Shown: positions 7,508 to 15,154 of the stretch, piece after piece
How positions within the stretch are numbered: the first letter of the stretch is position 1
Layout of the letters: each line of letters opens with the position of its first letter
Origin: Helicobacter valdiviensis
Lineage (GTDB): Bacteria; Campylobacterota; Campylobacteria; Campylobacterales; Helicobacteraceae
DNA: 44,020 nt
Direction: 5' to 3'
NCBI RefSeq assembly: GCF_003245365.1
Contig: NZ_NBIU01000014.1
Coordinates: 1-44,020, forward strand
Position numbers and translations under genes: made by a program
The notes under the pieces: model-generated
Told to the model about the DNA's origin: nothing
Seen by the model: only the letters and a program-made list of their open reading frames with translations
Databases searched by the model: none

Positions 7508-8294
7508 ATGAAACAAGGTGATTTTACAAAGGTGGCAAAGCATTACCACAATCGTCCTGCATATAGTCCAATGCTTTTAGAAAAGTTAGTTGCTTGTATA
7601 AATGATAACAATAAAGTATTATGCGATTTACAAGTGGTAGAAGTGGGGGCAGGCACAGGCAAGCTTACTAAAATGCTAGATGAAATGGGTTTAAATGTAA
7701 TTGCAGTAGAACCAAATGATAATATGAGAGAAGAAGGGATTAAATACACCAAAGATACTAAAATCAAATGGCAAAAAGGAAGTGGTGAAGATACAGGAGT
7801 GGCTTCAAATTGTGCAGATTGGGTAATTATGGCAAGTTCGTTCCACTGGACTGATCCTAATAAATCTTTACCAGAATTTAGAAGAATTCTAAAATCTAGT
7901 TCCTCTGCGGGGGGGGGGGGGGTATTTTAGTGCCATTTGGAACCCTAGAAATATTTTAAAAGATTCTATTTTCTATGAAATTGAAGAAGAAATTAAGCAT
8001 ATTGTTCCAGAGCTTACTCGTGTGAGTAGTGGAAGTCAAAATGCAAAAGCTTGGGAGCAAGTTTTAATCTCTACGGGGGATTTTAAAGATTGCTTTTTTA
8101 TGGAGTGTGATTATGAAGAGATAATGAGTAAAGAGCGTTATCTTGGAGCTTGGCATTCTGTAAATGATATTCAAGCACAAGCAGGAGAGGAGCGTTGGGG
8201 AAAGATTTTAGCAATGATTGAAAATAAAATTTCTCATTTAGAGCTAATTAAAATCTCTTATAAAATTAGGGCTTGGAGTGCTAAGGTAGTCTAA
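7508..8294 (+). CDS. SAM-dependent methyltransferase (Cj1420-like), phase-variable, OFF (G14)
   Basis: The first frame (7508-7930, 140 residues) encodes a complete SAM fold: VVEVGAGTGKLTKMLDEMG, AVEPNDNM, then ADWVIMASSFHWTDPNKSLPEFRRIL. It enters fourteen G (7909-7922) and stops at once. The next frame continues YFSAIWNPRNILKDSIFYEIEEEI... and ends IRAWSAKVV at 8294. One G fewer (G13) gives a single protein of about 261 residues. The next gene is a paralogue that aligns across the junction (YRLLQKDCYFSCMWNHRDLKDPI against FRRILKSSS..YFSAIWNPRNILKDSI), so the two frames are one gene. In C. jejuni the matching pair Cj1420/Cj1419 belongs to the MeOPN cluster, and Cj1420 is likewise poly-G controlled. 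Probable role: methylation in phosphoramidate synthesis. Confidence 0.85.
7909..7922. repeat. G14 homopolymer, phase-variation tract (OFF)
   Basis: Fourteen G in the methyltransferase at 7508. The upstream frame reads GCG GGG x4 GTA TTT TAG. The downstream frame (TAT TTT AGT GCC) begins one base later, so thirteen G would restore it. Confidence 0.92.
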
Positions 8295-8300
8295 AATAAT

Positions 8301-8334
8301 CTTCCTTGTATTCTAAGTCAAGAATGCAAGGAAG
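8301..8334 (+). promoter_or_regulatory. RNA hairpin sequestering the ribosome binding site of the second methyltransferase
   Basis: CTTCCTTGTATTCT (8301-8314) pairs with AGAATGCAAGGAAG (8321-8334) over 14 positions with a single T-G wobble and a 6-base loop. The right arm contains AAGGAAG (8328-8334), the Shine-Dalgarno sequence for ATG 8340. The outer six pairs therefore mask it exactly. The left arm begins 7 bases after the stop codon of the upstream phase-variable gene (8292-8294), so a terminating ribosome would cover the anti-Shine-Dalgarno arm. No T run follows, so a transcription terminator is unlikely. Confidence 0.65.
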
Positions 8335-8339
8335 AAAAT

Positions 8340-9101
8340 ATGGAAAAAATCGTTGAGCAAGTATGGGATTACACAAAACATGCAAAATATTATAGTTATA
8401 GACCAAATTATGCACCAAAAACCATTGATATGCTAGTGGAACTTACACAATCTTGCGGTAAAAAGGTAGCAGATATTGGTGCGGGGACAGGGAATTTAAG
8501 TATTATGTTGTTGCAAAGAGGTTGTGAGGTAGTTTCAGTAGAGCCAAATGATGCTATGAGAGAAATAGGAATTGAGCGAACTAAAGGGCAAAAAATAGAG
8601 TGGGTTAGAGCCACTGGGATAGATTCTACACTTCAAAGTGGTGCGTTTAATTGGGTTACTTTTGGAAGTAGCTTTAATGTAATGGATAGAACAGAAGCTC
8701 TAAAGGAATCTTATAGACTTTTGCAAAAAGATTGTTATTTTTCTTGTATGTGGAATCATAGGGATTTAAAAGATCCTATTCAAGAAGTAGCAGAGGGAAT
8801 TATTTTGGAATTTGTTCCAAATTACACAAGAGGAGTAAGACGCGAAGAGCAAAGAAGTATTATTGAAGCACATAAGGAAATGTTTGATAATATTATTTAT
8901 ATTGAAGAGGATTTTTATTTCCATCAAAGCATAGAAAACTACATCAATGCTTGGAGAAGTGTGAAAAATCCTTATTGGGATTTAGAGACACAAGAGGGGC
9001 AAGAATTGTTTTTAAAAATTGCAAATAAAATGCAAGAAAAATTGCCTAGCGAATTTGATATTAAATATACAACAAGGTGTTGGAGTGCTAAGAAAATCTA
9101 A
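8340..9101 (+). CDS. SAM-dependent methyltransferase (Cj1419-like), intact paralogue of 7508
   Basis: A 253-residue class I methyltransferase. Motif I is VADIGAGTGNLSIML (about residues 41-55), then VVSVEPNDAMREIGIERTKG and AFNWVTFGSSFNVMDRTEAL. The C-terminal half (CMWNHRDLKDPIQEVAEGI, ending TTRCWSAKKI) is shared with the upstream gene, whose last residues are IRAWSAKVV. The copies are clearly tandem paralogues, but this one has no G tract. Together they match the Cj1419/Cj1420 pair of the MeOPN locus, whose exact reactions are less well settled than those of Cj1415-Cj1418. Its ribosome binding site lies inside a strong hairpin. The gene end overlaps the next start by 17 bases. Confidence 0.85.
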   Translation: MEKIVEQVWDYTKHAKYYSYRPNYAPKTIDMLVELTQSCGKKVADIGAGTGNLSIMLLQRGCEVVSVEPNDAMREIGIERTKGQKIEWVRATGIDSTLQSGAFNWVTFGSSFNVMDRTEALKESYRLLQKDCYFSCMWNHRDLKDPIQEVAEGIILEFVPNYTRGVRREEQRSIIEAHKEMFDNIIYIEEDFYFHQSIENYINAWRSVKNPYWDLETQEGQELFLKIANKMQEKLPSEFDIKYTTRCWSAKKI

Positions 9102-10635
9102 AACTATCTATCTTTACCCAAGTGGTGAAGATAGTCAAGCAGCTTTTATTATTTTAGAGCAAATCAAGAAGTTTTTTGCCATCAAAGCAATAGAATTTAT
9201 TGATGATGGCTCTCATTTAACCTCACTTGAAAATTGTCAAAATCCAATCAAAAAAAATGGGGAACTTTGGATTATCCATCAAGATAAAAGTGTGTATGAT
9301 AAGTTAGTTTTGAATGCAAAAAATTTAGATATAGAATTTTTTAATGGAATACAAAAGTGCGAAGAGCTTTTATTTGCTTGTTTTGGCAAGATAAATAAGG
9401 AAGAGAGCTATAAAGAAAAAAAAGAGAGCTTTTATCTTTTAAATTATATGGCTTATTTTATTTTGCATTTTTTTATTTCATTAAGGCAAGATGGCGTATT
9501 TTTGCAAGAATTTTTTGCACTTGTTAGAAAAAAAGAAAAGAGCTTTAAAAAACAGCTAAAAATCAAGCAAGATACCATAGGGATTCAAAGGACAAGTTTT
9601 GGTTCTAATAAGCATTTAGGAGAAATTGCAAATAAGCTAGAGGAGAAAAATATCAAAATAGCCTATATTTATGGCGAAGAGGATTTGTATTTAAAAGAGC
9701 GTGAGTTTTATAAAGATAAATGTATTTTTTTTCCTTTGCAGAGCAGTTATTTTGGTTGTTTTTTAAATCTTTTTAAATTTTATGTAACATGTCTTATGCC
9801 TCATACTACGCCAGAGGGAGGCACAAAATATATTTATGTTCCCCATGCTTTTATTGATCCTATTGCAACTTTAGCTCAAAGAAAGCGTCCTTTAGATGCG
9901 TTTTATTTTAAACGCAAAATGGGGATTAATGGATATAGGATTATCTCAAGCCTATCTAATTTTAAAATTTATAAAGAGGGCTTTAAGGGAAGTGGTTATG
10001 AAGAAGAGCTTGTGTGTGGGGGGTATCCAAGTTTAGATTTAAATATTAAAGAATATCAAGAATATAGGGTAAATTCTAGCGGGGGGGGGGGCGATATTTT
10101 GATAGCTATTAACAAAAAAGAAAATTTAGCAATTATTGATAGCTTTTTAGAGGAGTTTAAAGAGAGATTTTCGCTAAAACATAAAGTTTATTTTCGCCCC
10201 TATCCTGGAAATATTGCCAAACAAGAGAATTTAAAAATCATAGAAAAATATCAAAACCAGCCGTGGTTTATTTATGATAAGACGCAAAAGCTAAGTGCGG
10301 AGATAATGCATAGATGTTGTGTGCTAATAGGGGATCATTCAAGCTTAGTTTATACATTTGCACTTACTTGCTTAAAGCCTGTAATTTTGCTCTTTAAAGA
10401 AGTTTTAGAAAATGAGTTTGCAGGAGTTAGATTTGTAAATCCACTCTTACACAAAATGGCTTCAAACAAAGAAGAAATGTTTCAAAAATTAGAAGAAATT
10501 TTTAACGAAGACTTAAGGCAAAAGAAAATAAGACAAGAAGCTATCCAAAAATATAGAGAAAAAGAAGTGTTTCATCTAGGAAAATCTAGTGAATTTATTG
10601 CTAATTTTATTGCAAGAAAATGTGAGGAAAAATAA
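9085..10635 (+). CDS. TagB/TagF-like surface-polymer phosphotransferase, G11 tract, frame intact
   Basis: About 517 residues from GTG 9085; an in-frame ATG at 9019 also exists but lies deep in the previous gene. The N-terminus TIYLYPSGEDSQAAFII matches the protein at 3002. The second half has the signature run of CDP-glycerol glycerophosphotransferase-like proteins: YVPHAFIDPIATL, CGGYPSLDLNI, the loop after the G tract (DILIAINKKENLAIIDSF), VYFRPYPGNIAKQENL and VLIGDHSSLVYTFALTCLKPVILL (the usual DhSS..y....rPvi segment). Eleven G (10081-10091) keep the frame open. It sits between the methyltransferase pair and the glutamine kinase. That position and the CDP-linked chemistry make it a candidate phosphoramidate or glycerophosphate transferase. 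The donor is inferred. Confidence 0.65.
   Translation: MLRKSKTIYLYPSGEDSQAAFIILEQIKKFFAIKAIEFIDDGSHLTSLENCQNPIKKNGELWIIHQDKSVYDKLVLNAKNLDIEFFNGIQKCEELLFACFGKINKEESYKEKKESFYLLNYMAYFILHFFISLRQDGVFLQEFFALVRKKEKSFKKQLKIKQDTIGIQRTSFGSNKHLGEIANKLEEKNIKIAYIYGEEDLYLKEREFYKDKCIFFPLQSSYFGCFLNLFKFYVTCLMPHTTPEGGTKYIYVPHAFIDPIATLAQRKRPLDAFYFKRKMGINGYRIISSLSNFKIYKEGFKGSGYEEELVCGGYPSLDLNIKEYQEYRVNSSGGGGDILIAINKKENLAIIDSFLEEFKERFSLKHKVYFRPYPGNIAKQENLKIIEKYQNQPWFIYDKTQKLSAEIMHRCCVLIGDHSSLVYTFALTCLKPVILLFKEVLENEFAGVRFVNPLLHKMASNKEEMFQKLEEIFNEDLRQKKIRQEAIQKYREKEVFHLGKSSEFIANFIARKCEEK
10081..10091. repeat. G11 homopolymer, phase-variation tract (frame intact)
   Basis: Eleven G read as GGG GGG GGG GGC between AGC and GAT in the 9085 gene. 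The frame is open on both sides, so this is the ON length. Changes not divisible by three would cut off the C-terminal catalytic half. Confidence 0.9.
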
Positions 10636-12954
10636 ATGCAGGAATTAAAATTTATCTCCAAAGCACAAAATCTAAAAGTATTACAAAATATATTAAAGAG
10701 TGCTAAAATTTTGCCATTATTGATTACAAACAAAGAGGAGTTTAGCACAAATCCTAATGGGGTTATTAAACAGATCTTAAAAATGCAGGCAAAAAAGTTT
10801 GTGGTGCGAAGTTCTTCTTTTAGTGAAGATTCTAAAGTTTGTTCTAATGCAGGAGCTTTTTTAAGCCTTTTAAATATAGAAGCTAAGGAAGAATTGCTTA
10901 AAGAAGCGATTTTAAAAGTTGCAGATTCTATGCCAGATTTAAAAGATGAGATTTTAATCCAGCCTATGCTAGATGATATTGCCATGTGTGGGGTTGCATT
11001 TAGTGTGGATAAGGATAATTTTGCCCCTTATTATTGTATTGAGTTTGATAAAAGTGGCACAAGCCATGCTATTACAGATGGAAGTGCTAAGGAGAAATTT
11101 AGCTTTTTTTCACATAGGGGAGCCAAAGATTTAGAAGATAAAGATTTAAAATCTCTAATAGATTTAATAAAGGAGCTAGAGAAGCTTTATAATTACCCTT
11201 TTATTGATGTGGAATTTGCAAAAAATAAAAAAGGTGAGCTTTATTGTTTGCAGGTGCGTCCGCTTGTAGAGCCTTATTTAAATCTTTTTAATGCACTTCC
11301 TAAAGAAGCGCTAAAAAGACTGCAAAAAAGATTTATAAGTTTGCAAAGAAAGTTAAAAAACCTACATGGAAAAAGGGCTATTTTTGGTGTAATGCCTGAT
11401 TGGAATCCAGCAGAAATTATAGGGTTAAAACCAAAAAGATTAGCATTGAGCTTATATAAAGAGATAGTTACGGATAGTATTTGGGCTTATCAAAGGGATA
11501 ATTATGAGTATTTAAACTTGCGTTCCCATCCTCTTATGCACTCGTTTTTAGGAATTCCTTATATTGATGTTCGACTTTCTTTTAATTCTTTTGTGCCAAA
11601 AAATTTAGATAGCAAAATTGCCTCCAAGCTAGTAGATTATTACCTTGATTGTTTAGATAAAGAGCCTAGTTTGCATGATAAAATAGAATTTAATATTGTC
11701 TTTTCAAGTTATGATTTTAATCTCCAAAATAAGTTAAAAAAGCTAAAAGAAGCTGGTTTTAATGAAAATGAGCTAAAGCGTTTGGAATTTTCACTCTTAG
11801 AGCTTACAAATGAGATTATCCACCCAAAAAATGGGCTTTATTTAAAAGATCTAAAAAAGATTAAAAAACTTCCAAAGCTTTATAAAAAGCTTATGGAGAG
11901 TGATTTGTCTATTTTAGACAAGATTTATTGGCTTATAGAGGACTGCAAACGCTATGGAACGCTTCCTTTTGCGGGAATTGCAAGAGCAGGTTTTATTGCA
12001 GTGCAAATGCTAAATTCTCTTGTAGAAACTGGATTTTTCACACAAGAGCAGAAAAATGAGTTTTTAAACTCGCTGCAAACTATTAGCAAAAGATTGAGCT
12101 ATGCAAGCAATCAATTAGATTCTAATAATAAAGAGCAGTTTTTGGAGGAATTTGGGCATTTAAGAGCGGGAACTTATGATATTTTATCTCCCCGTTATGA
12201 TGAGGCATTTAGTGAGTATTTTGACACAGAGCAAAAAATAGAACTTAAAAAAACAAAGCCTTATGTGCTAGATTCTATAATGCAAAATAAATTAAATAGG
12301 CTTTTAAAAGAACATGGAATTAAGGTAAATGCACTAGAATTTATGGAATTTTTAAGGGTTGCTATTGAGGGAAGAGAACAAGCTAAATTTGAATTTAGTA
12401 AGCTTTTATCTAAAGCAATTTCATTAATTGGGGAGCTTGGAGAGTATTATGGGATAAATAAAGAGCAAATGGCACATTTGGATATTAAAAGCATACTTTC
12501 TTTATATTCTTCACTTTATTCTAAAAGCCCAAAAGAGAGATTTTTGAGTGAGATTGCACAGAATATGCAAGAATACAAGCTAACACAAGCTTTAAAGCTT
12601 CCAGCACTTCTAAGAAATGAAAAGGAGATTTTTAGCTTTTTTGGGATTAAAAATTCTCCAAATTTCATTACGCAACTTGATGTAGTGGCAAAAACTGCTA
12701 AAGAGGGAGAGAGTGATTTAAAAGGCAAGATTGTCTTAATTTATGCAGCAGATCCAGGGTATGATTATTTATTTACCAAAGGAATTTTAGGCTTTATTAC
12801 TTGCTATGGTGGGGCAAATTCTCATATGGCAATTAGAGCTTCAGAGCTTGGAATGCCAGCTTGCATTGGGGTGGGCGAAGAGTATTTTGCCGAGCTTTTA
12901 AAACATAAGCGTTTAAGATTAAATTGCGGAAGTGGGCAGATTACATGTCTTTAA
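10636..12954 (+). CDS. L-glutamine kinase-like PEP-synthase homologue (Cj1418-like), first step of phosphoramidate synthesis
   Basis: A 772-residue protein related to PEP synthase / pyruvate phosphate dikinase. The N-terminal ATP-binding half shows [20 protein letters not shown] (about residues 55-74) and ends in the ATP-grasp segment [21 protein letters not shown]. The C-terminus is the phosphohistidine swivel domain [25 protein letters not shown], with His730 the expected phospho-carrier. A middle section of about 400 residues, with DWNPAEIIG, distinguishes it from normal PEP synthase. In C. jejuni the homologue Cj1418 phosphorylates the amide nitrogen of L-glutamine using ATP, forming the P-N bond of MeOPN. 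Starting one base after the previous stop and overlapping the next gene by 10 bases, it is mid-operon. It contains no homopolymer tract, as expected for a shared biosynthetic enzyme. Confidence 0.85.
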   Translation: MQELKFISKAQNLKVLQNILKSAKILPLLITNKEEFSTNPNGVIKQILKMQAKKFVVRSSSFSEDSKVCSNAGAFLSLLNIEAKEELLKEAILKVADSMPDLKDEILIQPMLDDIAMCGVAFSVDKDNFAPYYCIEFDKSGTSHAITDGSAKEKFSFFSHRGAKDLEDKDLKSLIDLIKELEKLYNYPFIDVEFAKNKKGELYCLQVRPLVEPYLNLFNALPKEALKRLQKRFISLQRKLKNLHGKRAIFGVMPDWNPAEIIGLKPKRLALSLYKEIVTDSIWAYQRDNYEYLNLRSHPLMHSFLGIPYIDVRLSFNSFVPKNLDSKIASKLVDYYLDCLDKEPSLHDKIEFNIVFSSYDFNLQNKLKKLKEAGFNENELKRLEFSLLELTNEIIHPKNGLYLKDLKKIKKLPKLYKKLMESDLSILDKIYWLIEDCKRYGTLPFAGIARAGFIAVQMLNSLVETGFFTQEQKNEFLNSLQTISKRLSYASNQLDSNNKEQFLEEFGHLRAGTYDILSPRYDEAFSEYFDTEQKIELKKTKPYVLDSIMQNKLNRLLKEHGIKVNALEFMEFLRVAIEGREQAKFEFSKLLSKAISLIGELGEYYGINKEQMAHLDIKSILSLYSSLYSKSPKERFLSEIAQNMQEYKLTQALKLPALLRNEKEIFSFFGIKNSPNFITQLDVVAKTAKEGESDLKGKIVLIYAADPGYDYLFTKGILGFITCYGGANSHMAIRASELGMPACIGVGEEYFAELLKHKRLRLNCGSGQITCL

Positions 12955-13574
12955 AATTTATTGGAATCTCACAAAGATTATTACAAAATGAGAGCTATTA
13001 TGAATTAAGAGAGGCTTTATCACTTGAATGGGGAGAGTTTTTTGCTAAAAATTTAGAAGGGTTTTTGCCACTTCCTTTAAGCTATGCAATTAATATTGAA
13101 TGCTATCAAGAGGTTTTGGCGGGAGTGATTTTAAGTGGTGGAAATGATTTAAACGCATTAAATCCCAACCCTCTTTCGCAAAAACGCGACTTGTATGAAA
13201 CAAAAATCATAGAGCTTTGCCAAAGGACACATAAGCCATTGTTAGGAGTTTGTCGCGGTGCACAAATGCTTAGTGAGTATTTTGGTTCTCAATTAAAATT
13301 GGGAGCTGGACATGTGGGGGAGCATTTTATTAAAACCGCACAAAATGAGATTTATAAAGTAAATTCTTTCCATAATTATTGTATTGTAAAACTTGGAGAA
13401 GAGCTTGTAGCACAAAGCTATGCAGAAGATAAAAGTGTGGAATCTTTTTTCCATAAAACTTTGCCTTTTTTTGGCATAATGTGGCATATAGAAAGGGAGG
13501 GCGGAATAGAAAATCAAGAGATTTTTAAAAAATGGATTGAGGCAATTAAAAATTTTAAGGAGAAATGTAAATGA
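12945..13574 (+). CDS. class I glutamine-amidotransferase-like gamma-glutamyl-CDP-amidate hydrolase (Cj1417-like)
   Basis: A 209-residue class I amidotransferase / peptidase C26-type domain. It has [15 protein letters not shown], the nucleophile elbow [16 protein letters not shown] with the catalytic cysteine, and [12 protein letters not shown] with the His-Glu pair. No synthetase domain is attached. In C. jejuni Cj1417 removes glutamate from gamma-glutamyl-CDP-amidate to give cytidine diphosphoramidate. The position directly after the glutamine-kinase homologue, with a 10-base overlap, supports the same job. ATG 12945 is chosen over an in-frame ATG at 12924 because the translated similarity ([14 protein letters not shown]) starts there. 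It ends in an ATGA overlap with the next gene. Confidence 0.85.
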   Translation: MSLKFIGISQRLLQNESYYELREALSLEWGEFFAKNLEGFLPLPLSYAINIECYQEVLAGVILSGGNDLNALNPNPLSQKRDLYETKIIELCQRTHKPLLGVCRGAQMLSEYFGSQLKLGAGHVGEHFIKTAQNEIYKVNSFHNYCIVKLGEELVAQSYAEDKSVESFFHKTLPFFGIMWHIEREGGIENQEIFKKWIEAIKNFKEKCK

Positions 13575-14042
13575 AGATATTGTATGCACCTAGCATAAGG
13601 GAATTTAGTGATAATATTATTGCGAATTTGCAAGCAACTTTTGATAGACAGATTTTAGAAACGCTTATGGGGGAAGGTAGAGAAATTTTGTATTTGCCTC
13701 ATCAAAGAACAGATAAAAGGATTAAAGACAATATACTGCGGGGGGGGGGGGCATTTGTTGGAGCTTAGTGAGTTTCCTAAAGATAATGTAGATCTTTTAG
13801 TAACCGATGTTTCTAGTATTGCTTTTAAATATTCCTTGTATTTTGAACGCCCTAGCATATTTACTTTTATGGGATTTACAAAGATAGAGTTTCCAAAAGA
13901 TAAATTTTATACTCTTTTAGAAAGTATTGGAATATGTGTATATTCTTTAAAAGAATTGTGTGAAGTGATTGCAAATTTTGATGAGATTTCTAGACAAAAA
14001 AGCTTAAAAATTAAAGAATTTTTAGAAGGAGAGATAATATGA
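13571..14042 (+). CDS. short TagF-like C-terminal-domain protein, phase-variable, OFF (G12)
   Basis: ATG 13571 has a good AAGGAG site and overlaps the previous stop, so the start is real. The frame reads [15 protein letters not shown]...ILYLPHQRTDKRIKDNIL, passes twelve G (13740-13751) and stops at a TAG. The continuation in another frame is HLLELSEFPKDNVDLLVTDVSSIAFKYSLYFERPSIFTF...EFLEGEII, ending at 14042. Eleven G would join them into about 156 residues. The pieces align with the C-terminal half of the next gene (FAPTLRFF, ILIHAHP, ENLGGDYF, LITDISTTAFTYSFSTLRPS). It is thus a single nucleotide-binding half of a TagB/TagF-type transferase, without the acceptor half. It may be a remnant of a duplication or a partner of the 14039 protein. 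Confidence 0.65.
13740..13751. repeat. G12 homopolymer, phase-variation tract (OFF)
   Basis: Twelve G in the short TagF-like gene. The upstream frame reads CGG GGG x3 GCA TTT GTT GGA GCT TAG. The downstream frame starts CAT TTG TTG GAG, one base later, so eleven G restore the protein. Confidence 0.9.
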
Positions 14043-15154
14043 ATAATATTGCATTGCAAATTGAACAATTTATTTCTATGAGTTCTAAGAGTCTTAAGAG
14101 TTTTCTAAGCACAGATAAAAAGAATATTGTAATCTTGGCTTATTATCCTACTTACCGTAAGCAGTTTGGTTCTCTTATTTTAAAACTTAAAGAAAAGTAT
14201 AATGTAATTAGTGTGGTGGATAGAATTTTAAATGATGAGTTTGAGAGGAGTGCCCATCATAATCTTTTATTCCCTTGGAGAGTGATAGAAAATGGTCAGA
14301 CTTACTATTTAGATGCAGATATAGAAGGGATAGATTTGATTTTGACTGCAGATGAAGTGGGCTATAATGATGGGAAAATTGATAGGGAATTTTTAAGTAA
14401 AAGTGCTAAAAGAATGTATTTTCCTCATAGCCTATTAGAAGCCACAGGAGTGAAAGATTATTATGATTATATTGTAGTTCCCTCATCGGTAGCTATGCAA
14501 ACTTATGAAAAAAACTTAAAAGACAGCAAGGTTAAGCTTCTTCCTTGTGGGTATCCAAAGCTAGATTTAAGTATAGAAAACTATTCTTACAAGAGTGAAA
14601 ATATCATTTCTTTTGCCCCTACTTTGCGTTTTTTTGATGCTTCAAAATATAGTAATTTAAATCTTATAAGTGGAGTGGAGAGCAATTTAATAGAATGGCT
14701 TTTAGAGAATACAAAATATAAGATTTTAATCCATGCACATCCAGTTAGTTTTCAAAATAAGCATAATTTTTATGAGCTTATAAAAGCAAAATTCAAAGAC
14801 AGTGATAGAGTTTGTTTTGATGAAAATTTAGGAGGAGATTATTTTAATAGAAGCGATTTTTTAATTACAGATATTTCTACGACTGCATTTACTTACTCTT
14901 TTAGCACTTTGCGTCCGAGCTTTTTTTATAAACATTATGAGTTTAAAAATGAAATTGAAAAATATATTGATAAAATTACACCCAATGGAATTAGCGATAG
15001 TTTTGAGGTTTTAAGGCAAGGAATAGAAAGAATAGATTTTAAAATTATGCAAGAAAAAATTAAGAGTTTTAGAGAAGAAGTGATTTATAATGTAGGCAGT
15101 TCAAGTGAATTTATTGTAAATCAAATAGATGCAATTTTACAAGGAGAAATATAA
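14039..15154 (+). CDS. TagB/TagF-like CDP-glycerol-transferase-type protein
   Basis: A 371-residue GT-B-type protein without a long homopolymer. Landmarks in order: NIVILAYYPTYRKQFGSLI, a middle MYFPHSLLEATGVKDYYDYIVVP and LLPCGYPKLDLSIENY, then IISFAPTLRFF, YKILIHAHPVSFQNKHNF, and DFLITDISTTAFTYSFSTLRPSFFY. The HxHP and TDxS/T motifs mark the CDP-glycerol glycerophosphotransferase family, which moves a phospho-alcohol from a CDP carrier to a polymer. The start overlaps the previous stop (ATGA) and the stop abuts the next gene, the cytidylyltransferase. Being next to the enzyme that makes a CDP-linked phosphoramidate precursor, and without any CDP-glycerol synthetase in view, suggests that its donor is that compound. 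This is inference. Confidence 0.75.
   Translation: MNNIALQIEQFISMSSKSLKSFLSTDKKNIVILAYYPTYRKQFGSLILKLKEKYNVISVVDRILNDEFERSAHHNLLFPWRVIENGQTYYLDADIEGIDLILTADEVGYNDGKIDREFLSKSAKRMYFPHSLLEATGVKDYYDYIVVPSSVAMQTYEKNLKDSKVKLLPCGYPKLDLSIENYSYKSENIISFAPTLRFFDASKYSNLNLISGVESNLIEWLLENTKYKILIHAHPVSFQNKHNFYELIKAKFKDSDRVCFDENLGGDYFNRSDFLITDISTTAFTYSFSTLRPSFFYKHYEFKNEIEKYIDKITPNGISDSFEVLRQGIERIDFKIMQEKIKSFREEVIYNVGSSSEFIVNQIDAILQGEI

Noticed and set aside
8022-8294. Separate 90-residue gene
   Set aside because: It is the C-terminal part of the 7508 methyltransferase, as the 8340 paralogue shows.
8301-8334. Rho-independent terminator
   Set aside because: No T run follows the stem; it is followed by AAAAT and the start codon of the next gene.
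10016-10022. Second G run in the 9085 gene
   Set aside because: Only about six G within Gly codons of the CGGYP motif; too short to expect frequent slippage.
10636-12954. Ordinary phosphoenolpyruvate synthase
   Set aside because: The PEP/pyruvate domain order is altered, with a long unfamiliar middle region, and the gene is embedded in the phosphoramidate cluster.
13293-13589. Opposite-strand frame of 98 codons
   Set aside because: A shadow of the amidotransferase-like gene; hydrophobic, biased composition and no ribosome binding site.
5536-14042. Frame breaks at G/C tracts as plain sequencing errors or dead genes
   Set aside because: Errors at single tracts are possible, but the breaks fall only at long homopolymers and flanking frames are undamaged, which fits phase variation. 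Individual tract lengths remain uncertain by a base.
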